Below, one piece after another: positions 16,169 through 24,795 of a stretch of DNA of 64,000 nucleotides (the stretch's first letter is position 1; the number at the start of each line of letters is the position of its first letter). The position numbers and the translations under genes were made by a program. The DNA is from CBFGTV01 sp965652145 (GTDB taxonomy: Bacteria; Bacillota; Clostridia; Peptostreptococcales; Natronincolaceae). The stretch is from positions 1 to 64,000 of the forward strand of contig CBFGTV010000008.1 in assembly GCA_965652145.1 (NCBI GenBank), read 5' to 3'. Below the pieces are notes generated by a model. It was not told where the DNA came from and ran no database searches. It worked only from the letters and a program-made list of their open reading frames with translations.

Positions 16169-17839
16169 TCAATTCATTCCATACAGCTTTTGCTCCCCTT
16201 TAAGCCTGGCAGCAAGAATTTCCTCTGCCCGTTGAAGCACTTCCTCATCAATCCCCATTAGCTCGGCAATTTTTAATGCCTCCATTGGGATTTCCCCCGG
16301 TTCAGCCATGGGTACCAGACGAAAATCCATATATCTTTGCAGCACCTGATCATGATGCTGATAGGTTTGAAAGGCCGCCCTTAGCTCTGTCAGGGTTACA
16401 TTTCTAAGTCCCACAACCTGTAGCTGGGAAATGCCCTCAACATGGCCAAGCCCTTCATGGTGGGTTGTAATTACTGAGGTAGCAGGCATTTTCTTTAAAT
16501 ATTCAATTACCGAGTAGGTTATGGCATAGCCCTCCTGGGGATTCGTTCCCCGGGCCAGCTCATCAATTAAGATGAGTCCCCTAGTCTGGCTTTTTTTAAG
16601 GGCCTGACCTAATTCCTTCATTTCGGCCCCAAAGGTCGATAGACCTGACTCCATAGATTGATTGTCACCAGTGGAAAAGTGGATAAATTCCACCATCCCC
16701 AGGGTACAGGCCTCGGCAGGAACAAAGAGTCCCCATTGGGCCATGGCTGCCACCAGGGCAAGGAGCTTGAGGGTGACGGTTTTCCCGCCCATATTGGCCC
16801 CTGTAATCAGAGTAACCCCTTGACCTAATGAAAGATCAACCGGGGTGTATTGAAGGCCTCTATTGGCCAGGGCCTCCTCTACAGCAGGGTGCCTGCCCTG
16901 CCTAATATCCATATGAGGTTCTTTCTGGAGCTGAGGTCGGCACCCTTTTATTTTTTTAGCCAACAAAACCTTTCCCAACAATAAATCTAGGGCGCCCAGC
17001 CTGTTAATATTTTTAATTAGGGGTTCAGCTAGGCGGTCGATTTCCTGTGACAGCATGCCCCTTACCCGAAGCTCCTCGGTCTCTTCCAATGCTCTGATAT
17101 TCTCCAGGTCTTCCTGAAGCCGGTGAACTTCCTGGCTTTGAATGATTTTAAAAACAATTCCCTGTAGCCCCTCTGAGGCCACATAAAGCCTGGGGGATTT
17201 TTGAAGCGCTTCAATTTTATCATAATGGGCCTTTGGAAGATGCAGCTCGCCGTTGGGCCTTGGCTTGATTCCAATTTCACGATGAATTTCCTGATGGATT
17301 AAGGCTTCCTCATGGCGAATTTTTTTTTCTAATTGCTGTTTTTCTTTTCTAAGTTTGGCTAATTCCTGAGAATAGGAATCATACAAATAAAAGCTCTTTA
17401 CACCATAGCCTTCGGGGTCTAAAAGGGCTTCAATTTCTGTTAATGGCTCCAGTTGGTATTCTGCCAAACTGCCCATTAGGTATGGCTGAAGCGCCTTCCC
17501 CATCAGATTCATATCCATAATCTGACACTTAATTTCAAATAGCTCGATTTCATTTAATATTTCATGACCTTTAACCCGGCTTAAGGAGCCCGTTATGTCC
17601 TTTATGGTACTAAAGCTGGATTTTAGCAGCCTTAAAAGGGCTGGTTGCTGATCAATTGTCTTTATCAGAAGAGTCACCTGATCAAATACCCTTTCCAGCA
17701 CCGCCTCCTGCCCCGGGAAAAATGGCGCCATTTGTTCCCTGGCCTTTTTTCCGTAGGGAGTATGGGTATTGATACGCTGGAGGATGGCCCTAAGACCAAT
17801 CTCCTGCTCTGTTTTTATGGACATTAGGGAATTATTCAT
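16169..17839 (-). CDS. kamC: Lysine 5,6-aminomutase reactivase ATPase (MutS-like)
   Basis: A protein of about 556 residues resembling the core/ATPase part of MutS/MutS2: a helical lever region (about residues 150-290) and a C-terminal ABC-type ATPase with Walker A GANMGGKT, signature-like FGAEMKEL, Walker B GLILIDELARGTNP and VITTHHEGL. It lacks the MutS2 Smr nuclease domain and the mismatch-recognition domain. Its position between kamB and kamD marks it as KamC, which with KamB reactivates the B12 aminomutase by exchanging damaged cofactor (known for the homologous systems). Start set at the ATG one base after the kamB stop, with AGGAGG upstream; an upstream in-frame ATG at 17866 would overlap kamB. 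Confidence 0.88.
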   Translation of the reverse strand: MNNSLMSIKTEQEIGLRAILQRINTHTPYGKKAREQMAPFFPGQEAVLERVFDQVTLLIKTIDQQPALLRLLKSSFSTIKDITGSLSRVKGHEILNEIELFEIKCQIMDMNLMGKALQPYLMGSLAEYQLEPLTEIEALLDPEGYGVKSFYLYDSYSQELAKLRKEKQQLEKKIRHEEALIHQEIHREIGIKPRPNGELHLPKAHYDKIEALQKSPRLYVASEGLQGIVFKIIQSQEVHRLQEDLENIRALEETEELRVRGMLSQEIDRLAEPLIKNINRLGALDLLLGKVLLAKKIKGCRPQLQKEPHMDIRQGRHPAVEEALANRGLQYTPVDLSLGQGVTLITGANMGGKTVTLKLLALVAAMAQWGLFVPAEACTLGMVEFIHFSTGDNQSMESGLSTFGAEMKELGQALKKSQTRGLILIDELARGTNPQEGYAITYSVIEYLKKMPATSVITTHHEGLGHVEGISQLQVVGLRNVTLTELRAAFQTYQHHDQVLQRYMDFRLVPMAEPGEIPMEALKIAELMGIDEEVLQRAEEILAARLKGEQKLYGMN

Positions 17840-17840
17840 G

Positions 17841-18875
17841 CTATTCCTCCTCCAAGTAAAGATCAAATACCGGCAGGGGAGCCAGGGTCCTTTTCATTTT
17901 ATCCCTAAGCTCCCGGGGATCAAGATAATATCCCTGGGGTGCATAGGGATTGGTAGTAACCGCCACCAGGTTAATTTCGTCCAAGACCTGAATGGTAAAG
18001 CCCTTTTTATTAAAATGCTTCCAGTCCCTAGGCTCAATAAAAATTTTTGTGGCATCCTGAACCACAAAAATAACCTGCTGAAAATAATATGAGGTCTGGG
18101 AGATGTCTTCCAGGGTGCTTTTCACCAGACTGCCCCGCAAGATAACATAACGGCTGCTGTCGGTAAGGGTCGCCCCAATGATCCGGCCTCCCCTTAGGGC
18201 CGTGGTAATGGGAATCTTCTCAAATCTTCCGTCGTTATGAATTACCCCATAGGCCCCCGACGCCATTATATTCCTCATTTGATCCTTTAATAATAAATCT
18301 TGGGGAGATTTTAAGGTAAATAGCTCCACCTGATGGGCTGTTTCCGCTATAACCCTGTTTATGTCTCGACTGAGAACTGCCCCTGTGGCCAAAATAGTAG
18401 CTTCAGTGATGGCTGGGGCCGCAGCTGCCTTTCTGTCTATGGCTCCGTCAACAACAACCAGAGCCGCTCCATAGGCCAGCATCTTCTGTGCCACCAGTCG
18501 TATTTGCCGATTGGTCTCTGGGCCAGCCAGCTCCACCAGCCCCTGGTTAATAGTTTTGCCAATTACAATTTTACCCATGGGGGTATTGAGGTCTGTCACC
18601 TCAAGTATTTCCAATCTTGTTTGACTTCTGGCCAGGGCATCGGCTGCTGTACTGATGAGTGTTCCCGGCGGTACATCCAGCACTGGTTTTTCAGTCATGG
18701 TTACAATATCAAGGCTTTCTCCATCCCGGCCGGTGGAGGTGAGCCCCAAGGGAATCCCCTGGCCCTGGGCCTGATCCATCAGACTCCTTAGGGCTACGGT
18801 TTTTCCTGCATTCTTTGCCATACCCACGACAGAAACAATTTTATATTGGTCTTTAATCAGATTAAGCAGGGTCAT
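17841..18875 (-). CDS. kamB: Lysine 5,6-aminomutase reactivase subunit
   Basis: A 344-residue protein with an N-terminal P-loop GMAKNAGKT (about residues 18-26) followed by LGLTSTGRDGES and a central VVVDGAIDRKAAAAPAI segment, resembling the reactivase KamB of lysine fermenters. It is thought to act with the MutS-like KamC to restore inactivated lysine 5,6-aminomutase. It is cytoplasmic with no membrane segment. It lies 50 bases downstream of kamA, and kamC starts one base after its stop codon, so the pair is translationally coupled. The exact role of the P-loop in this protein is not visible from sequence. Confidence 0.88.
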   Translation of the reverse strand: MTLLNLIKDQYKIVSVVGMAKNAGKTVALRSLMDQAQGQGIPLGLTSTGRDGESLDIVTMTEKPVLDVPPGTLISTAADALARSQTRLEILEVTDLNTPMGKIVIGKTINQGLVELAGPETNRQIRLVAQKMLAYGAALVVVDGAIDRKAAAAPAITEATILATGAVLSRDINRVIAETAHQVELFTLKSPQDLLLKDQMRNIMASGAYGVIHNDGRFEKIPITTALRGGRIIGATLTDSSRYVILRGSLVKSTLEDISQTSYYFQQVIFVVQDATKIFIEPRDWKHFNKKGFTIQVLDEINLVAVTTNPYAPQGYYLDPRELRDKMKRTLAPLPVFDLYLEEE

Positions 18876-18925
18876 GCCTTTCTCCCCTTCGCTGAAGCCA
18901 GGAGGCCCAAAGGCCCCCAGCTTCC

Positions 18926-20170
18926 CTAGCTTCTTTGATGTCTTTCTAATTTAGCAGGCTCCAGGGCAATTTGGTTTCCCGCAAGAAGACCTGCCACACC
19001 CTGTAGCCGGTATTTTTTTTCACCTCTACACACATCACATTGACAGGCATCTTCATAATGCCCGGGCTCTGTATAGGTGGTAATCACACCTTCATAATTT
19101 CTCAAAATAATTTTGTTGGCAGATTGTGAAATAACATAGTTGGGCATTACAGGAATTTTACCGCCCCCGCCCGGCGCATCCACCACAAAGGTAGGTACTG
19201 CATAGCCCGAGGTGTGGCCCCTTAAGCCTTCTATAATTTCAATTCCCTTGGCCACCGGTGTTCTAAAATGCCCGATACCCATGGAAAGATCACATTGATA
19301 AATGTAATAGGGTCTGACACGATTTTTTACCAGCCTGTGAACCAGCCTTCGCATCACGTGAACGCAATCATTAACTCCCCGTAAAAGCACCGACTGATTG
19401 CCCAGGGGAATTCCGGCATTGGCTAATCGGGCCAGGGCTGCCTCTGCCTCAGGGGTTAATTCCTTTGGATGATTGAAATGAGTGTTTAACCAAATGGGAT
19501 GATACTTTTTAAGCATTTCTACCAGCTGTGGGGTAATTCGCTGGGGCATTACCACCGGGGTTCTGGAGCCCAGCCTGATAATTTCAACATGTTCAATGGT
19601 TCTCAGGCGACTAATAATATATTCCAGCCGTTCATCAGAGACCAGCAGACAGTCTCCCCCTGATAAAAGCACATCTCGTACCTCTGGATGCTTTCTAATA
19701 TATTCGATGGCGGCATCAATCCGATCAAGGGGCAGCCCTTTATCCTGCTGTCCGGCAAATCTCCTCCTGGTACAATGCCTACAGTACATGGCACACATGT
19801 CGGTAATTAACAGCAGCACCCTGTCTGGATAGCGATGGGTGAGGCCCGGTACTGGTGAATCTGCATCCTCGTGGAGGGGGTCCTCCATATCGGCTTCACT
19901 CTTATGGATCTCTTTCATAATGGGAATGGCCTGCTTTCTAATGGGGCAGTTGGGATCCTCTGGATTCATCAGGGTGGCATAGTAGGGTGTGATTCCCATC
20001 CTCAAGGTTTTAAGACACTCTGTAATGCCCTTCTCTTCCTCTTCAGTTAGAGGGATAATTTTCTTTAGGTCCTCTAGCTTTGTAATACGATTGGCCGCCT
20101 GCCATTTCCAGTCATTCCATTGCTCCTCCGTAACATCCTTCCATAGGGGTACCTTTTTGTAATCACGCAT
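18926..20170 (-). CDS. kamA: L-lysine 2,3-aminomutase
   Basis: A 414-residue radical-SAM/PLP enzyme that converts L-lysine to L-beta-lysine, the entry step of the pathway. The cluster motif is Cys126-x3-Cys130-x2-Cys133 in MCAMYCRHCTRRR. GGDCLLV is part of the SAM-binding region. The PLP lysine is most likely Lys338 in DAPGGGGKIPVMPNY. A C-terminal CQCDVC segment matches the zinc site that links subunits in the clostridial enzyme. Length agrees with the characterised clostridial protein. The ATG follows GGGAGAGGTTAC. It lies 24 bases downstream of kdd. Confidence 0.97.
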   Translation of the reverse strand: MRDYKKVPLWKDVTEEQWNDWKWQAANRITKLEDLKKIIPLTEEEEKGITECLKTLRMGITPYYATLMNPEDPNCPIRKQAIPIMKEIHKSEADMEDPLHEDADSPVPGLTHRYPDRVLLLITDMCAMYCRHCTRRRFAGQQDKGLPLDRIDAAIEYIRKHPEVRDVLLSGGDCLLVSDERLEYIISRLRTIEHVEIIRLGSRTPVVMPQRITPQLVEMLKKYHPIWLNTHFNHPKELTPEAEAALARLANAGIPLGNQSVLLRGVNDCVHVMRRLVHRLVKNRVRPYYIYQCDLSMGIGHFRTPVAKGIEIIEGLRGHTSGYAVPTFVVDAPGGGGKIPVMPNYVISQSANKIILRNYEGVITTYTEPGHYEDACQCDVCRGEKKYRLQGVAGLLAGNQIALEPAKLERHQRS

Positions 20171-20194
20171 GTAACCTCTCCCTTCAATTTTATA

Positions 20195-21232
20195 TTAACT
20201 ATATAGTTCTACATAGACCTTTCTCAGCTTTTCACTTTCTCGCATGATCTGTAGGGCTATTTCACTGTGGCCCTTGGTATAGCCGTTTCCAATAATCATG
20301 GTGGTATCCTGACCCACCCCCTCAGCCCCCAGGGCTGCCTTGGTAAAGCTGGTGGCCATGCTGAAGAAATAAATCAGCCCATCGGGTTTTGCCGCCAAAA
20401 TACTGGCCATTTCGGTGTTAGGGACATTGACACAGTTAATAACGATGTCGGCCATTTCTCCCTGGGTGATATCCTTAACCTTTTTCATCATTTCAACTGC
20501 ATTGGTGGCATCTGCGATTAAGTAATCATGGGCCAGCTCTAATTCCCTGGCTTTTTGAATGGAAGCCTCATCGGGCCCCACGCAAATTACCTGGCCTGTA
20601 ATGCCCCCTCGCTTTTTAGCTTCATACAAGCACAGCATGCCTGACTTTCCCCCACCGCCGATTACAACCACTCGATCGCCCGGCTTAACAAGCTTAGCCG
20701 TTTGGGCAGGGGCTCCAGCCACGTCTAAAACAGACAATACCAGGTTTTCTGGCAAATCTGTTGGTATAATACTGTAAATTCCGCTCTCAAATAAAACTGC
20801 CTTACCCTTAATATCTACCTGATCAATGTCCTTTCTAATGGCCACAATTTCATCAATTCTTAAGGGTGTTAAGGACAATGATACCAGGGTGGCAATTTTA
20901 TCACCTACCTTTAAATCGGTTTTTCCCACCAGGGCATCACCGATTTTTTCAACGGTGCCAATCAGCATTCCCCCGGAGCCCGTTACAGGGTTTTGGTGCT
21001 TACCTCTGGTTTCAACGATTTTGAGCATAATTTCTTTAATTTTTTCCTCATTGCCCCCGGCCTCCTGCTTAATCTGTGTAAAGCTGGCAGAATCAATATT
21101 GAGGGTTATTACATCAATTAAAATCTCGTTGTCGTAAATTTCCATGGTGTTGTCAATTTTTAAAGCAGGCTGAGGCAGTACCCCCTTTGGTTCAATTACC
21201 CGATGGGTACCATATGGACATCCTTTTTTCAC
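20195..21232 (-). CDS. kdd: L-erythro-3,5-diaminohexanoate dehydrogenase
   Basis: A 345-residue NAD(P)-dependent dehydrogenase related to medium-chain alcohol dehydrogenases. The Rossmann fingerprint is VVIGGGGKSGMLCLYEAKKRG (about residues 188-208), and the N-terminus MKKGCPYGTHRVIEPKG matches the Kdd family. It deaminates 3,5-diaminohexanoate oxidatively to 3-keto-5-aminohexanoate, downstream of KamDE. In this operon it is the first gene, about 70 bases from the predicted start of transcription at a sigma-54 promoter. The next pathway enzymes (Kce, Kal, CoA-transferase) are not in the window. Confidence 0.95.
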   Translation of the reverse strand: MKKGCPYGTHRVIEPKGVLPQPALKIDNTMEIYDNEILIDVITLNIDSASFTQIKQEAGGNEEKIKEIMLKIVETRGKHQNPVTGSGGMLIGTVEKIGDALVGKTDLKVGDKIATLVSLSLTPLRIDEIVAIRKDIDQVDIKGKAVLFESGIYSIIPTDLPENLVLSVLDVAGAPAQTAKLVKPGDRVVVIGGGGKSGMLCLYEAKKRGGITGQVICVGPDEASIQKARELELAHDYLIADATNAVEMMKKVKDITQGEMADIVINCVNVPNTEMASILAAKPDGLIYFFSMATSFTKAALGAEGVGQDTTMIIGNGYTKGHSEIALQIMRESEKLRKVYVELYS

Positions 21233-21314
21233 ACAATCTCCCCCTTACAAATTAATTAAATCAATTTACTATGATTGCTGCTGCAATACAAGTGGTGTTT
21301 CTGAAACTACCTTC

Positions 21315-21330
21315 TGCAAATAGTATGCCA
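21315..21330 (-). promoter_or_regulatory. Sigma-54 (-24/-12) promoter of the kdd-kam operon
   Basis: The minus strand reads TGGCATACTATTTGCA, matching the TGGCAC-N5-TTGCA consensus with the invariant GG and GC separated by exactly 10 bases. It lies 83 bases upstream of kdd. The neighbouring gene upstream encodes a sigma-54-dependent activator. A short dyad TTCAA-N10-TTGAA (21350-21369) lies between them and could be part of an activator site, but is too weak to call. Confidence 0.85.
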
Positions 21331-21420
21331 CTCATCATGGAAAGTACTCTTCAATGGCTTTTCGTTGAAAATACTGAATCTGAATTATTTTAAGGTATAT
21401 TTTTTGAATAAAAACCTTCA

Positions 21421-21461
21421 AAAAATAAAAAACAATCGCCTGATTTTGGGCAATTGTTTTA
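21421..21461 (-). terminator. Terminator of the sigma-54 activator gene
   Basis: A stem formed by 21431-21441 and 21449-21460 is followed on the minus strand by TTTTTATTTTTT. It separates the activator gene from the kam promoter. Confidence 0.75.
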
Positions 21462-21518
21462 ATATAACAATTCTTATAGGAACTGTTTCAGGCTACAACT
21501 AAATCTACCCAATTGACC

Positions 21519-22937
21519 TTACTGACGATGCTGCCAGTAGGGGGCCTTTTTAATGCTATGCTTAGCCATCTTATATTGTAATGTTTGTCTGGGTATTTGC
21601 AGATGTTGAGCCGCCAGGGTTACGTTCCCCCTGACCTGAAGCAGAGCCTCTTCAATGGCTTTTTTTTCTGCGGCCTCAAGACTTTTTCTAAGGGAGGCAG
21701 TGGTGGGCTGCCTTTCCCCCTGACCAAGATTTTTATATAAATGCTGGGGTAAATCCGTTACTTGAATCTCGTAGCCCTCCAACACATTCATTGCTCCCTC
21801 TATCACGTGCTGCAGCTCTCTGACATTGCCGGGCCAGGAATACTGATAAAATATTTTCCATACCTGGCTGCTGACCTGTTGAACTTGCTTTTTAAGCCTT
21901 TCATTATACCGATCAATGAAGTGCTCTACCAGAGCAGGTAAATCTTCACGACGCTCCTTCAGGTCGGGTACCCTTAAGGAAACCACGTTTAAGCGATAGT
22001 ATAAATCTTTTCTAAGATATCCTCTTTCCACTGCCTCCAAGGGGTCCATATTCATAGCAGTAATAATTCTAACATCAACCTCTCTGGTACGAATATCCCC
22101 TATCCTTCTAATGGTGGCTTCCTCCAGAACTCTTAACAGCTTAGCCTGAAGCTCCAGGGGCATGGAATTAATTTCGTCCAGAAACAGAGTTCCGCCATGG
22201 GCCAGCTCCAGTAGACCTGGTCGATCCTCGGCACCGGTAAAGCTGCCCTTGACAGTACCAAATAAGATTCCCTCTAAAAGCGTAGCAGGCAGGGCGGCAC
22301 AGTTTTGGGCTATAAAGGGCCTATCTCTTCTTTGGCTGGCATTATGAATCGATTGAACAATGAGCTCCTTCCCGGTTCCCGTACTGCCATGAACCATGAT
22401 AGAGGATTGATTTTGTGCGGCCTTGAGGGCCCGAGCCTTTAAACTTAACATTTCCTGACTTTGACCAATGATATCAACCAGGGTATATTTCGCCGTTCCC
22501 CTGGGCGCTTTTTTATGGGCTGGATTTTCCTTCAACAGCTTTTTTTGAAGCTCCACCACCTTTTCTGAAAGGGCCTTTACTGCGGTGATATCTCGAGAGA
22601 TTTCCAGGGCCCCCACAATTCGTTCACCCTCATAAAGGGGAAGGGAAGAATTAATGGTGGTGATTTTATTTCCTAAGTAATTGACGAAGGTTTGCTGAAT
22701 GTTCATTAAGGGTTTTCCAGTTCTGATGACCTGCAGCAGGGTGCTGGTTTCCAGGGTGAGGGATGGATAGATTTCTAAGAGGGAACGGCCAATGGCCTCC
22801 TCCTGATTAACATTGTCAAGCCTTGCAGCGGCCCTGTTACAAAAGAGAATTTTCCCCTTTTTATCAATAATTTGAATTCCTTCAACCACTTGATCAAGTA
22901 CCATTTTTATCATTCTGCCATTGAAAATCTTACTCAT
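21519..22937 (-). CDS. Sigma-54-dependent transcriptional activator (PAS, AAA+, Fis-type HTH), probable regulator of lysine fermentation
   Basis: A protein of about 472 residues. It has an N-terminal PAS domain (about residues 5-110), then a sigma-54 interaction AAA+ domain with Walker A GSTGTGKE, a GSFTGA loop (variant of GAFTGA), Walker B GGTLFLDEIN and an arginine-finger region. It ends with a Fis-type helix-turn-helix (NVTLAAQHLQIPRQTLQYKM). No receiver domain is present, so the PAS domain or a small ligand probably controls activity. It lies directly upstream of a good sigma-54 promoter driving kdd-kamABCDE, which makes that operon the obvious target. Start is ambiguous between ATGs at 22935-22937 and 22971-22973; I prefer the former. 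Confidence 0.92.
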   Translation of the reverse strand: MSKIFNGRMIKMVLDQVVEGIQIIDKKGKILFCNRAAARLDNVNQEEAIGRSLLEIYPSLTLETSTLLQVIRTGKPLMNIQQTFVNYLGNKITTINSSLPLYEGERIVGALEISRDITAVKALSEKVVELQKKLLKENPAHKKAPRGTAKYTLVDIIGQSQEMLSLKARALKAAQNQSSIMVHGSTGTGKELIVQSIHNASQRRDRPFIAQNCAALPATLLEGILFGTVKGSFTGAEDRPGLLELAHGGTLFLDEINSMPLELQAKLLRVLEEATIRRIGDIRTREVDVRIITAMNMDPLEAVERGYLRKDLYYRLNVVSLRVPDLKERREDLPALVEHFIDRYNERLKKQVQQVSSQVWKIFYQYSWPGNVRELQHVIEGAMNVLEGYEIQVTDLPQHLYKNLGQGERQPTTASLRKSLEAAEKKAIEEALLQVRGNVTLAAQHLQIPRQTLQYKMAKHSIKKAPYWQHRQ

Positions 22938-22946
22938 AGACCCACC

Positions 22947-22981
22947 GCCCATTTTTCGGCTTTTTAAGCCCATTTTTCGGC
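22947..22981. repeat. 14-bp direct repeat at the 5' end of the activator gene
   Basis: The sequence GCCCATTTTTCGGC occurs at 22947-22960 and again at 22968-22981, a spacing of 21 bp (two helical turns). It overlaps the alternative start codons of the sigma-54 activator and may be an autoregulatory site or simply a local duplication. Confidence 0.5.
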
Positions 22982-23084
22982 ACTTCTTGTTAGTATTTTA
23001 TCAGATTTAATAAAAGATTTCAAATTGAATTAAAATTTGATGGGTTATACCAGTCATAATTTACTATTGTTGAAGTTTTGATAG

Positions 23085-23123
23085 CAAAAAAGCACTTGTC
23101 TGCTCTATTGTTGCAGACAGTGC
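23085..23123 (-). terminator. Terminator of the RNA methyltransferase gene
   Basis: Arms 23092-23103 and 23113-23123 (one bulge) are followed by TTTTTTGC on the minus strand, starting just after the stop codon. Confidence 0.8.
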
Positions 23124-23129
23124 CTTTCA

Positions 23130-24266
23130 TTACTCCTGGGGTGGTCTTGGGCCAGGATATTGATAATATGTACATTCAATTCTTCCGTTATACAGCTTTC
23201 TTCTTCGACCTGCCTTTTTTCCGTAAAGACTTTCAAATTCCGGGTGGGAGGTTATGATGTAATGGGACCAGGTGTCAAGCTTTGAAAAAACCTCACCCAT
23301 TTTTCGGTAGAGTGCTGCTACCTCCCTTTGTTCCCCCAGTCTTTCACCATAGGGTGGGTTGCAGATGATACAGCCATAGTCAAATCTGGAACGAAGCTCT
23401 GCAACGGATAGCTTTTGAACATGAATATCTGTCTCCAGCTGGGCCTCTTCTATATGGTACCGGGCCAGCTTCAATACTTCACCGTCTATGTCTGACCCAT
23501 AGATCCGAAGGGGGCGGTCAAACATTGCCAGGTCATGGGTTTCCCTTCGGGCCTCTCTCCAAAGCTCCCGGGGAATCACAGGCCATTCCTCTGAGGCAAA
23601 GTTTCTGTTTATGCCCGGTGCAATATTCTTTCCAATCAAGGCTGCCTCAATAGGAATGGTACCGGAGCCGCAAAAAGGGTCAATCAATACTCGGTCTGCA
23701 TTCCAGTAGCTCAGTTGAATCAGGCCTGCCGCCAGTGTTTCCTTTAAGGGGGCACGATTAGAAAGGGTTCTGTAGCCCCGCTTGTGGAGCCCTGCTCCAC
23801 TGGTGTCTATTGTCAGGGTAGCCATATCATTTAAGAGTGCCACCTCAATTCGATATTTGGCAGCGGTTTCTTCAAACCATTCCCGCTTATACTTGGCCTT
23901 TAGCTTTTCAACAACAGCCTTTTTTACAATGGCCTGACAGTCTGGCACGCTGGAAAGCTTTGATCGTACCGATTTCCCCTCCACAGGGAATTCCCCATCC
24001 TCTGGAATCCATTGCTCCCAGGGCAGGGCCTTGGTCTTTTCAAAGAGTTCATCGAAGGTAAGGGCTTTAAACTCCCCCAGCTTCACCAAAACCCGATCGG
24101 CGCTCCTTAACCAGAGATTGCCCCTGCATATGGCAGAAAGGTCGCCCTGAAAGGTAACTTTTCCGTTTTCCACCGCCACCTCCTGGTAGCCCAAAGCCTT
24201 TACTTCCCTTGCCACCACAGCCTCTAATCCAAAGGCAGCCGTGGCAATTAATTGTATTTGATTCAT
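23130..24266 (-). CDS. THUMP-domain class I SAM-dependent RNA methyltransferase (RlmL/YpsC-like)
   Basis: A 378-residue protein with an N-terminal ferredoxin-like/THUMP region (about residues 1-150) and a C-terminal Rossmann methyltransferase. The methyltransferase motifs are DPFCGSGTIPIEAALI (SAM binding), YGSDIDGEVL (acidic loop) and the catalytic NPPYGERLG. This is the UPF0020/RlmL family, which makes m2G2445-type changes in 23S rRNA in well-studied bacteria; the exact site here is unknown. Length equals that of Firmicute YpsC-type proteins rather than the long fused enterobacterial RlmKL. It stands alone, with its own terminator. Confidence 0.9.
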   Translation of the reverse strand: MNQIQLIATAAFGLEAVVAREVKALGYQEVAVENGKVTFQGDLSAICRGNLWLRSADRVLVKLGEFKALTFDELFEKTKALPWEQWIPEDGEFPVEGKSVRSKLSSVPDCQAIVKKAVVEKLKAKYKREWFEETAAKYRIEVALLNDMATLTIDTSGAGLHKRGYRTLSNRAPLKETLAAGLIQLSYWNADRVLIDPFCGSGTIPIEAALIGKNIAPGINRNFASEEWPVIPRELWREARRETHDLAMFDRPLRIYGSDIDGEVLKLARYHIEEAQLETDIHVQKLSVAELRSRFDYGCIICNPPYGERLGEQREVAALYRKMGEVFSKLDTWSHYIITSHPEFESLYGKKAGRRRKLYNGRIECTYYQYPGPRPPQE

Positions 24267-24404
24267 GGTTTCCCTCCCATTATTGGCAATTTTAATCTCA
24301 CCTTATCATATTATTTCTGTCTAAATTCGTCAATTAAAGAATATATCAGCGGCAATCTAAGTTAATCTTTCTGATACTGTCGGGGAATGTCAAGCATTTT
24401 TCCT

Positions 24405-24432
24405 TTGATTTCCACCCAACTTAGGCTATAAT
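24405..24432 (+). promoter_or_regulatory. Sigma-A-type promoter for the 41-codon ORF
   Basis: TTGATT (24405-24410) and a perfect TATAAT (24427-24432) are separated by 16 bases, about 30 bases upstream of the small ORF. Confidence 0.7.
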
Positions 24433-24466
24433 GAACTATATCTGCTAAAAGGATGGGAGGCAAAGG

Positions 24467-24592
24467 ATGAAAAGACTACGTATACATATTTTTATTGCTA
24501 CTTTAATTTTATTATTAGCCATTACCTGCTTCAGTATTTATATTGATCATTTTCAACCCACGGCTGCCATAGAGCTGAACAGTCATACTTAA
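24467..24592 (+). CDS. Small single-pass membrane peptide (41 aa), function unknown
   Basis: The ORF starts at an ATG 6 bases after GGGAGG. It encodes a basic N-terminus (MKRLRIH), a hydrophobic stretch of about 18 residues (FIATLILLLAITCFSIYI) and a polar tail (DHFQPTAAIELNSHT). It has its own promoter (24405-24432) and a terminator (24651-24706), and it lies between two minus-strand genes, so the unit is self-contained. It could be a small membrane protein, a type I toxin-like peptide or a secreted signal precursor; nothing in the sequence decides this. No homologue is recognised. Confidence 0.6.
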   Translation: MKRLRIHIFIATLILLLAITCFSIYIDHFQPTAAIELNSHT

Positions 24593-24650
24593 TTGTAACT
24601 ACCTTGTACACCGAGCCTAATATAACTTTGGTCTTCCTTACTTAATGTTA

Positions 24651-24706
24651 GAAAAGCCAGCATCACCCGTATATCAATACAGGTTTGCCGGCTTTTCTTT
24701 TTGCTT
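24651..24706 (+). terminator. Terminator of the 41-codon ORF unit
   Basis: Twelve-base outer arms (24651-24662 and about 24686-24697, one mismatch) with a second inner stem are followed by TTTTT on the plus strand. Confidence 0.75.
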
Positions 24707-24795
24707 ATTGAGTGGCTATCTACTTGTTTCTCATATAAAACACCAACTACATATCCAACCGAAAAAATATTCCCTTGGTTTAACTATCAATGTTG

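Noticed and set aside
16169..17839. Calling the MutS-like gene mutS2 (ribosome rescue/recombination)
   Set aside because: The Smr domain is missing and the gene is embedded between kamB and kamD, so KamC fits better.
18333..18791. 152-codon plus-strand frame inside kamB
   Set aside because: It lies fully antisense to a well-supported kamB with P-loop and operon context; composition is that of a shadow frame.
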